NCBI GenBank assembly: GCA_031289285.1
Contig: JAITPT010000028.1
Location: 1-5,515 of the forward strand
DNA from: Puniceicoccales bacterium
GTDB lineage: Bacteria; Verrucomicrobiota; Verrucomicrobiia; Opitutales; UBA953
Direction of reading: 5' to 3'
Length of the DNA stretch: 5,515 bases
Shown here: piece by piece, positions 1 through 3,911 of the stretch
How positions within the stretch are numbered: position 1 is the stretch's first letter
Layout: each line of letters opens with the position of its first letter
Program-made: the position numbers and the translations under genes
Notes under the pieces: model-generated
What the model was told of the DNA's origin: nothing
The model's input: only the letters and a program-made list of their open reading frames with translations
Database searches by the model: none

Positions 1-7
1 GTGCACT

Positions 8-48
8 CCCCTCCGCCATCGCACCCATTGACCTGATGGTTGGAGGGG
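8..48. repeat. Imperfect inverted repeat (hairpin) at left edge
   Basis: CCCCTCC (8-14) and CCATC (16-20) pair with GATGG (35-39) and GGAGGGG (42-48). This gives a 7 bp plus 5 bp stem with a small asymmetric internal loop (G opposite TT) and a 14-nt apical loop. No T-tract follows on either strand, so it is not a canonical intrinsic terminator. It could be the 3' end structure of a gene left of the window, or a REP-like palindrome. No coding frame is convincing in 1-160. Confidence 0.5.
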
Positions 49-84
49 TGAGGTGTGAGGTAACCAACGCGCTCCATAAGGGCG

Positions 85-108
85 GTGCCCGTGCCCGTGC
101 CCGTGTCT
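85..108. repeat. Four-unit hexanucleotide repeat, copy 1 (GTGCCC type)
   Basis: Three perfect GTGCCC units followed by the variant GTGTCT, 24 nt in all. The same four-hexamer G-Y-G-Y-Y-N pattern recurs at 625-648 and 1540-1563 with different internal bases. It lies in non-coding DNA upstream of the duplicated antitoxin locus. Confidence 0.7.
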
Positions 109-136
109 AACGGAAATCGAGAGTCAAAGGAAAAAA

Positions 137-153
137 GGGTCTGACACTTTATT
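137..153 (+). repeat. GGGTCTGACACTTTATT motif, possibly related to the transposase-linked repeats
   Basis: The motif begins with GGGTCTGA, also present at 5410-5417 inside the repeat upstream of the probable transposase. The related GGTCTGATTTAAACC occurs twice in the array upstream of infA. A run of A and G (126-139) precedes it. Membership of one dispersed repeat family is inference from this shared octamer; the site could also be chance similarity. Confidence 0.3.
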
Positions 154-234
154 GGCCCTTGCCCGCGCTTGACACTGCCCCGCCCTCTCGGCACCGTCCC
201 GCCTTTTCTTCTCATCCCCCTCACCACCACACAC

Positions 235-459
235 ATGCCCACCGCAACCAAAACCAAAACTAAAACCGCGCCCGCTCGCGCCGATGCCACGCCCGCGCCC
301 CGCCGCCGCTCACCGGAAGAAGTTGCCCGCCTCATCGCAGAGGAGCAACGCCTCGCCGATGCAACGCCCATCGGCGGGAGGTTTTACAGCGAACTCGCTG
401 GCATGAACGTCCTCAAACTCCAGCCCATCACCGATGAAGACGTCTATGCAATCTACTAA
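235..459 (+). CDS. Antitoxin-like small protein, copy 1 (toxin-less)
   Basis: This is a 74-residue protein that I place as an antitoxin only by position, because its near-identical twin overlaps a vapC gene. I do not recognise a ribbon-helix-helix, AbrB or HTH fold. Residues 1-25 are a low-complexity basic stretch rich in K, T, P, A and R. Residues 26-42 (SPEEVARLIAEEQRLAD) should form a charged helix. The tail is acidic and aromatic and ends TDEDVYAIY, of the kind that could wrap a toxin. The ATG at 235 is chosen because it matches the twin's start; a TTG at 169 would add 22 residues of unlikely composition. No Shine-Dalgarno sequence precedes it; the leader reads CACCACACACATG. The toxin gene behind it is cut after ~19 codons, so this copy is an orphan that could still be expressed. 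Confidence 0.65.
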   Translation: MPTATKTKTKTAPARADATPAPRRRSPEEVARLIAEEQRLADATPIGGRFYSELAGMNVLKLQPITDEDVYAIY

Positions 460-501
460 CCAACAAACATGGCTCCTCGACGGCAACGTCCTCATCGCCC
501 T
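446..501 (+). pseudogene. Truncated 5' fragment of vapC (copy 1)
   Basis: The ATG at 446 and the next codons match the intact toxin start at 835, through MQSTNQQTWLLDGNVLIAL, including the first catalytic Asp (D12) of the PIN fold. At 501 the sequence switches into the duplicated antitoxin leader. The frame stays open to 790, but those residues are an out-of-frame reading of the second antitoxin gene. The other three PIN acidic residues are absent, so no functional toxin is expected. It overlaps the copy-1 antitoxin stop by 14 nt, as in the intact pair. Confidence 0.85.
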
Positions 502-575
502 GCCCGCACTTGACACTGCCCCGCCCTCTCAGCACCGTCCCGCCTTTCCTTTTCATTCCCCACACCACCACACAC

Positions 576-848
576 ATGCCCACCGCAACCAAAACCAAAA
601 CAAAAACCGCGCCCGCTCGCGTCCGCGCTCGTGCTCGTGCTCGTGTCATCTCAAAACCTACGCCCCGCGCCGATGCAACGCCTGCGCCCCGCCGCCGCTC
701 ACCGGAAGAAGTTGCCCGCCTCATCGCAGAGGAGCAACGCCTCGCCGATGCAACGCCCATCGGCGGGTGGTTTTACAGCGAACTCGCTGACATGGAAGTC
801 CTCAAACTCCAACCCATCACCGATGAAGACGTCTATGCAATCTACTAA
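576..848 (+). CDS. Putative antitoxin of the VapC toxin (copy 2)
   Basis: This is a 90-residue protein directly upstream of, and overlapping by 14 nt, the intact PIN-toxin gene. That is the standard antitoxin-first arrangement with translational coupling. It equals copy 1 except for a 16-residue insertion at 16-31, which contains an Arg-Ala run encoded by hexamer repeats, and three substitutions: R49 to W65, G56 to D72 and N58 to E74. The N-terminus is basic and probably disordered. A charged helix (about 42-58) and an acidic C-terminus ending DEDVYAIY follow. The ATG at 576 is taken because the leader CACCACACACATG is shared with copy 1; there is no Shine-Dalgarno sequence. I cannot place it in a named antitoxin family, so the function rests on gene order. 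DNA binding and autoregulation are plausible but not visible in the sequence. Confidence 0.72.
   Translation: MPTATKTKTKTAPARVRARARARVISKPTPRADATPAPRRRSPEEVARLIAEEQRLADATPIGGWFYSELADMEVLKLQPITDEDVYAIY
625..648. repeat. Four-unit hexanucleotide repeat, copy 2 (GTGCTC type, inside antitoxin)
   Basis: GCGCTC, two GTGCTC units and GTGTCA, 24 nt in total. It lies in the 48-nt insertion that separates antitoxin copy 2 from copy 1 and encodes the Arg-Ala repeat. Because the unit is 6 nt, gain or loss of units would keep the reading frame. Confidence 0.75.
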
Positions 849-1269
849 CCAACAAACATGGCTCCTCGACGGCAACGTCCTCATCGCCCTCAGCACGGTT
901 TCGCACGTGCATCACGTACGTGCATACACATGGCTTGCGGCGCACCCCGGCGTCTTACTCGCCACATGCTCTGTCACCGAAGGAACGCTCTTGCGCCTCG
1001 TTATGCACAGAGAACGTAGCGTAGGCAACGCGAGCAACTGCGCCGCCGAAGCATGGAAAGCCCTAAAAAAATTCCACGCACGCCCTGACCACATCTTCAT
1101 TGAGGGCGACTTCTCCTACGCCGAGGTCAACCACAAATTCATAACCGGCCCCAAAGAAGTCACCGACGCATGGCTTGCCCAACTCGCCCGCCGTAGCGGC
1201 GTCCGCGTCGCCACCTTCGACAACGGCTTTACCGTTCGCGACCCCGATGTCGCCACCCTCATTCCGTAA
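835..1269 (+). CDS. vapC: PIN-domain ribonuclease toxin, VapC family
   Basis: This is a 144-residue PIN-domain protein, a normal VapC length. The family consists of Mg2+-dependent endoribonucleases that cut tRNA or rRNA and are held inactive by the cognate antitoxin. The conserved acidic residues are visible. D12 sits in LLDGNVLIAL. E49 sits in SVTEGTLLRL. D111 sits in VTDAWLAQLA. D129 sits in VATFDNGF. The last two segments resemble the (L/V)TDAxLAALA...ATFD pattern of the TIGR00028-like VapC subgroup. The start at 835 places D12 near the N-terminus as in the family and overlaps the antitoxin stop; an in-frame ATG at 823 would add four residues. No independent ribosome binding site is seen, so translation is probably coupled to the antitoxin. 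The gene looks intact. The RNA target cannot be read from the sequence. Confidence 0.88.
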   Translation: MQSTNQQTWLLDGNVLIALSTVSHVHHVRAYTWLAAHPGVLLATCSVTEGTLLRLVMHRERSVGNASNCAAEAWKALKKFHARPDHIFIEGDFSYAEVNHKFITGPKEVTDAWLAQLARRSGVRVATFDNGFTVRDPDVATLIP

Positions 1270-1539
1270 CGCCCGACGCCGCCATCTGTCCGCAGTCCGC
1301 TCTTTTCTCTTGCCAACTGCCGCAGCCACTCCGCCGCCTCCGGTCTCAACTGCCGAGTGAACTCCAACTCCGCCCCTCCCGCCCAAAGCGAACTCTGCAC
1401 CAGTAGTCGCCCCTGCCCGCGCCCCCAGCGTCCAGTGTCCCTCCCGTTGCGTCCGGCGTCTCGCGTCCTGTCAACCCATCCCACACACACAGCGCCACCG
1501 GACAGCCGCCTCCAGACTCCAGACTCGGACAAGTAACCC

Positions 1540-1563
1540 GCGTTCGTGTCCGTGTCCGTGCCG
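1540..1563. repeat. Four-unit hexanucleotide repeat, copy 3 (GTGTCC type)
   Basis: GCGTTC, two GTGTCC units and GTGCCG, 24 nt. It has the same four-unit architecture as the copies at 85-108 and 625-648, but with a different core hexamer. It lies in the non-coding stretch between vapC and the tRNA genes. Confidence 0.7.
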
Positions 1564-1726
1564 CCCGCCTTGTGTCGCCGTATTTCTCGGTCTGGTCGGT
1601 CTGCTCATCGGCATATTGGCGGACGTCGGCGGCGGGTTTAAGCTGCTCAGCGGACAACTCGAAATGGTAGCCAGAGGCATCATCGCAAGATGAAGGGACC
1701 GCACAATAAAGTTGCGGGCATTGACG

Positions 1727-1777
1727 ACAGCACACTCGCAACAGCACACTCGCCAAATTGGTATCTCGTTGGTATCT
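1727..1777. repeat. Short direct repeats (14-nt and 11-nt periods)
   Basis: ACAGCACACTCGC occurs twice in tandem (1727-1739 and 1741-1753, period 14). Immediately after, TGGTATCT occurs twice (1759-1766 and 1770-1777, period 11). They lie downstream of the tRNA terminator. They look like small slippage duplications; no protein-binding role can be assigned. Confidence 0.6.
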
Positions 1778-1826
1778 TTTGCTTTGGGGGGCGTTACTTG
1801 CCTCTAAGTCAGCATCAATCAACAGT

Positions 1827-1871
1827 GAAGAAAAAACCGCGAAAGTGCCGATATAGACGGCATCTTCGCGG
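1827..1871 (-). terminator. Rho-independent terminator of the tRNA-Val/tRNA-Ser unit
   Basis: Read on the minus strand, CCGCGAA pairs with TTCGCGG and TGCCG pairs with CGGCA around the loop TCTATAT. One G-U wobble and one A-C mismatch separate the two stem blocks. Six T residues follow (plus-strand A-run 1831-1836). The hairpin starts 7 nt after the encoded CCA of tRNA-Ser. The plus-strand orientation lacks a T-tract, so it acts for minus-strand transcription. Confidence 0.88.
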
Positions 1872-1878
1872 AAAAAAC

Positions 1879-1968
1879 TGGCGGAGAGGAAGGGATTCGA
1901 ACCCCCGGTGCCATTGCTGGCACACATGATTTCCAATCATGCACATTCGGCCACTCTGTCACCTCTCC
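1879..1968 (-). tRNA. tRNA-Ser (anticodon GGA)
   Basis: The acceptor stem is GGAGAGG (1968-1962) with CCTCTCC (1889-1883), discriminator G and an encoded CCA (1881-1879). The anticodon stem CATGA/TCATG closes the loop TTGGAAA, anticodon GGA, which reads UCC and UCU. A long variable arm typical of class II serine tRNAs includes GTGCCAGCAATGGCAC. The T-arm has GGTTCGAAT. At 90 nt with CCA the gene has normal length and all arms pair. It lies 21 nt after tRNA-Val on the same strand, so the two are probably one transcript ending at the terminator just downstream. Confidence 0.97.
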
Positions 1969-1989
1969 TTCAACAACGTTTCCGAAAGC

Positions 1990-2066
1990 TGGTGGTCGCG
2001 ACAGGACTCGAACCTGTGACCCCTACAATGTGAATGTAATGCTCTAACCAACTGAGCTACGCGACC
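1990..2066 (-). tRNA. tRNA-Val (anticodon CAC)
   Basis: The acceptor stem GGTCGCG (2066-2060) pairs perfectly with CGCGACC (2000-1994), followed by A73 and an encoded CCA (1992-1990). The D-arm is GCTCAGTTGGTTAGAGC. The anticodon stem TTACA/TGTAG closes the loop TTCACAT, giving anticodon CAC for the codon GUG. The T-arm is ACAGG-TTCGAGT-CCTGT. It is a 77-nt class I tRNA. It is the first gene of a two-tRNA unit with tRNA-Ser. Confidence 0.97.
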
Positions 2067-2092
2067 CATCTCTCCGAAACGAAAGACAAACC

Positions 2093-2120
2093 ACAATGCA
2101 CACCCGCTGCACCTTTGCAA
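2093..2120 (-). promoter_or_regulatory. Possible promoter of the tRNA unit
   Basis: On the minus strand TTGCAA (2120-2115) could be a -35 and CATTGT (2098-2093) a -10, with 16 nt between. Transcription would start about 19 nt before tRNA-Val. Both boxes are weak matches to the sigma-70 consensus; position is the main support. Confidence 0.3.
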
Positions 2121-2144
2121 GAATTATTTTTGCACCACGCCAAC

Positions 2145-2510
2145 TTTTTTTTGCCGCCCCAAGTTTCGCACGCGCCGACTGCCCCGAAGCCTATATTCGA
2201 CCCGTCCCGCCTAAATTCAGACCCGTCCCCGTTTTTGGTCTGATTTAAACCAGCCTAATTTTAACCTGTCCCCGATTTAATCAGTCCGCCCCCCCCTTTT
2301 TTTGCCGCCCTAAGTGTCGCGCCGTCCCGACCACGCCGAAGCCTATATTCGGACCTGTCCCCGTTTTTGGTCTGATTTAAACCAGCCTAATTTTAACCTG
2401 TCCCCAATTTAATCAGTCCTGCCCCCCCTTTTTTTCCGCCCTGAGTGTCGCGCCGTCCCGACCGCGCCGGAGCCTATATTCGGACCTGTCCCCGTTTTGC
2501 GCCCGTCCCC
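2145..2510 (-). repeat. Tandem array of ~130-150 bp hairpin-forming repeat units with GGGGAC(A/G)GGT motifs
   Basis: Unit A is 2145-2296 (152 nt), unit B 2297-2428 (132 nt) and unit C 2429-2510 (partial). Each starts with a T-run and CCGCCC, then carries GCCTATATTCG. On the minus strand the motif GGGGAC(A/G)GGT(C/T) appears at 2230-2220, 2273-2263, 2362-2352, 2405-2395 and 2493-2483, with weaker forms at 2208-2199 and 2510-2501. Units A and B each contain GGTCTGATT (2237-2245; 2369-2377) paired with AATCAGTCC (2279-2287; 2411-2419), 8 of 9 bases matching, with a GGGGACAGGTT motif in the loop. Unit C lacks this hairpin. The related motif occurs twice at 5403-5437. Together with 2511-2606, where I see only a poor promoter candidate (TTGACC at 2537), this fills the gap between the tRNA genes and infA. 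Confidence 0.85.
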
Positions 2511-2606
2511 GTTTTTGCGCCGTTCTGATTTTACGGTTGACCGCGCCGCGCTTTTGAAGACAGTCATAGTTCTTTTTCAGTTTCCTACACACTCTTACGC
2601 GCACAC

Positions 2607-2909
2607 ATGCCAGAAGAACAACTCATCGAACTCGAAGGTCGAATAATCCAAGTTTTGCCGGGCACTATGTTCCGAGTAGAACTGCCCAACAAACATGTCG
2701 TCCTCGGACGCATTTCGGGGAAATTGCGAAAAAACTTTATCAAAATCATAGCGGGCGATTTGGTGCGCGTCGAAATGGACCCCGCCGACATCACCCAAGC
2801 ACGCATTGTCTATCGGATGCGCAGTAACGAGTCCCACGCCTTCCGCCCGCAACAGCGTTCTGGCGGTGGGCAGCGCGGGGGTAGCCACGGCGGCGCACAC
2901 CGCCGCTGA
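2607..2909 (+). CDS. infA: Translation initiation factor IF-1
   Basis: IF-1 binds the A site of the 30S ribosomal subunit during initiation, with IF-2 and IF-3. Residues 1-72 are a complete S1-type OB fold with the family hallmarks LPGTMFRVEL (17-26), HVVLGRISGKLRKNFI (30-45) and GDLVRVEM (50-57). The protein has 100 residues, against about 72 for typical IF-1. The extra 28 residues form a Gly/Arg/His-rich tail (SGGGQRGGSHGG) that looks disordered and basic. The ATG at 2607 gives the usual IF-1 N-terminus. No Shine-Dalgarno sequence precedes it; the leader reads CGCGCACACATG, like the antitoxin leaders. menA begins 19 nt after the stop, which suggests an operon. A repeat array ends about 100 nt upstream and may lie close to the promoter. 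Confidence 0.96.
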   Translation: MPEEQLIELEGRIIQVLPGTMFRVELPNKHVVLGRISGKLRKNFIKIIAGDLVRVEMDPADITQARIVYRMRSNESHAFRPQQRSGGGQRGGSHGGAHRR

Positions 2910-2915
2910 ACAAAT

Positions 2916-2920
2916 AGGGG
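2916..2920 (+). promoter_or_regulatory. Ribosome binding site of menA
   Basis: AGGGG lies 8 nt before the ATG at 2929, between the infA stop and menA. It supports this start over an in-frame upstream start at 2806 that would overlap infA by 104 nt. Confidence 0.65.
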
Positions 2921-2928
2921 AAGCTGCG

Positions 2929-3846
2929 ATGTTTGCGCGTTTTCCCGAACGGGCTTGGTGGCGTGCGTGGTGGTTGGCGTGTCGCCCGAAAACTTTGGCG
3001 GCAGCGTTCGCGCCCGTCGCACTCGGCTCGGCCTGCGCCACGGCGCAAACAGGAGAGTTCCACACGGTGCCCGCCGCTTTGGCGTTGCTCTTCGCACTGC
3101 TCACGCAAATCACCTGCAACTTTGCCAACGACCACGGCGACTTCGCCCGCGGCGCAGACACGGCGGCGCGTGTCGGCCCGACGCGGGCGGTGGCGTCGGG
3201 CGCGGTGTCGCCAAGTGCTATGCGTTGCGCGGTTGGCTTGTGCGCGACGGCGGCGTTTGGCGCGGGGATGTTCCTTGTGGCGTGGGGCGGCTGGTGGCTG
3301 GTGCCCGTCGGCGCCGTATGTTTGCTGGCGTGTCTCGCCTACACGGGTGGACCGTTTCCGCTCGCCTACAACGGGCTGGGCGACGTGTTTGTGGTGCTTT
3401 TTTTTGGTTTCACCGCAGTGCTTTTTACGGCCTACACCCAGTGCGGTTTGTTTCCGAGCGCGGCGTGGGCGGCAGGCTTGGTTTGCGGTTTGCTGGCGGC
3501 AAATATTTTGGTGGTGAACAACGCTCGCGATATGGCGACCGACGCACGAGCCGGCAAGCGCACCACGGTGGTGCTTTTTGGACGTGGTTTCGCACGGATA
3601 GAATACGTGGCGAACCTGTGCGTTGCGCTGGCCGCGCCAGTGGTGCTCTGTTCGTTTGGCGGTTTCGGCGCGTGGGTGTTGTTGCCGCTGGCGACGCTGC
3701 CGCTGGCGGTCGCGCTGGGGCGTGCGTTTTGGCGTGTGCGCGAGCCTGTCGCCCACAATCCGCTGCTTGGCAAAACCGCCGCTTTCTTGCTCGCGCACAG
3801 TTTGCTCTTTGCGGCGGGGTTGGTCTTGGGCGCGGGCACAGGGTGA
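2929..3846 (+). CDS. menA: 1,4-dihydroxy-2-naphthoate polyprenyltransferase (MenA)
   Basis: This UbiA-superfamily membrane enzyme joins 1,4-dihydroxy-2-naphthoate to a polyprenyl diphosphate to give demethylmenaquinone, a late step of menaquinone synthesis. The protein has 305 residues, a usual MenA length, and is strongly hydrophobic with several predicted membrane helices. RPKTL is at 19-23. The first Asp-rich motif is at 60-77, with N64, N67, D68, D71 and D77 (NDHGD). GPTRAVASG at 83-91 follows it. YTGGPFPLAYNGLGD is at 138-152. The second Asp-rich motif is at 197-212, with N197, N198, R200, D201, D205 and GKRT. The paired motifs bind the Mg2+-diphosphate. The NN-x-RD-x3-D-x3-GKRT form separates MenA from UbiA. 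The start at 2929 has a ribosome binding site and follows infA by 19 nt. It converges on purB, 65 nt away. Confidence 0.95.
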   Translation: MFARFPERAWWRAWWLACRPKTLAAAFAPVALGSACATAQTGEFHTVPAALALLFALLTQITCNFANDHGDFARGADTAARVGPTRAVASGAVSPSAMRCAVGLCATAAFGAGMFLVAWGGWWLVPVGAVCLLACLAYTGGPFPLAYNGLGDVFVVLFFGFTAVLFTAYTQCGLFPSAAWAAGLVCGLLAANILVVNNARDMATDARAGKRTTVVLFGRGFARIEYVANLCVALAAPVVLCSFGGFGAWVLLPLATLPLAVALGRAFWRVREPVAHNPLLGKTAAFLLAHSLLFAAGLVLGAGTG

Positions 3847-3887
3847 AGTGAATCGGTGGATTTGCCCCCCCTCCCCTCCCGAATGCT

Positions 3888-3911
3888 GCGGGTGGAAAAG
3901 TTGTTTTCCGC
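3888..3911. other. Hairpin between convergent menA and purB
   Basis: GGAAAA (3894-3899) pairs with TTTTCC (3904-3909) around the loop GTTG. The stem can extend outward by one G-C pair and some G-U pairs, and it ends beside the purB stop codon. No T-tract follows in either direction, so it may be a weak bidirectional terminator or an mRNA 3' end structure. Confidence 0.35.

Larger units (their letters stand above)
161..890 (+). repeat. Tandem duplication: antitoxin gene plus 5' end of vapC
   Basis: Unit 1 is 161-501 (341 nt) and unit 2 is 502-890 (389 nt). The 48-nt difference is one in-frame insertion in unit 2 (about 621-668). Each unit contains a 5' leader, the whole small antitoxin-like gene and the first ~19 codons of the PIN-toxin gene. 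Unit 1 then breaks into the leader of unit 2, whereas unit 2 continues into the intact toxin. The sequence GCCCT lies at or beside all three boundaries (near 155-159, 497-501, 886-890), which suggests a microhomology-mediated event. Scattered substitutions between the units show that the duplication is not a recent or assembly-made exact copy. Confidence 0.9.
1270..1826. other. Non-coding stretch with low-complexity repeats; no convincing gene
   Basis: About 560 nt between vapC and the tRNA terminator. The left two thirds (to ~1570) are C-rich and contain a hexamer repeat (1540-1563) and a short tandem CCAGACT (about 1512-1525). Frames on both strands stay open only because stop codons are rare in such sequence. 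One plus-strand frame, 1580-1693, encodes a hydrophobic stretch beginning VFLGLVGLLIGIL and ends in TGA, but I find no start codon upstream in frame; it may be a gene remnant. Short direct repeats lie at 1727-1777. I see no RNA gene in it. Confidence 0.6.

Noticed and set aside
434..790. Plus-strand frame fusing the vapC start with 100 further residues
   Set aside because: After 501 it is an out-of-frame reading of antitoxin copy 2. Only the vapC fragment is meaningful.
1116..1532. Minus-strand frame of 138 residues overlapping the vapC 3' end
   Set aside because: Half of it is antisense to vapC and the rest is low-complexity. A short helix-like segment alone does not support a gene.
1690..1929. 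Plus-strand frame ending GRDSNPRCHCWHT
   Set aside because: The ending is the well-known false peptide from reading a serine tRNA antisense. The frame also spans the terminator.
1346..1936. Minus-strand frame of 196 residues
   Set aside because: It begins inside tRNA-Ser, its first residues being a translation of the tRNA, and crosses the terminator and a hexamer repeat. Its composition is not protein-like.
1879..2066. tRNA genes as integration (att) site of a genomic island
   Set aside because: I find no second copy of a tRNA 3' end in the window and no integrase gene.
2145..2510. CRISPR array
   Set aside because: Units are ~130-150 bp and similar throughout, with no short identical repeats separated by unique spacers and no cas genes.
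2413..2604. Small minus-strand frame of 63 residues upstream of infA
   Set aside because: It is basic low-complexity sequence produced by reading through the repeat array.
2806..2928. Extended N-terminus of MenA
   Set aside because: It would overlap infA by 104 nt with residues unlike MenA. The start at 2929 has a ribosome binding site and gives a normal length.
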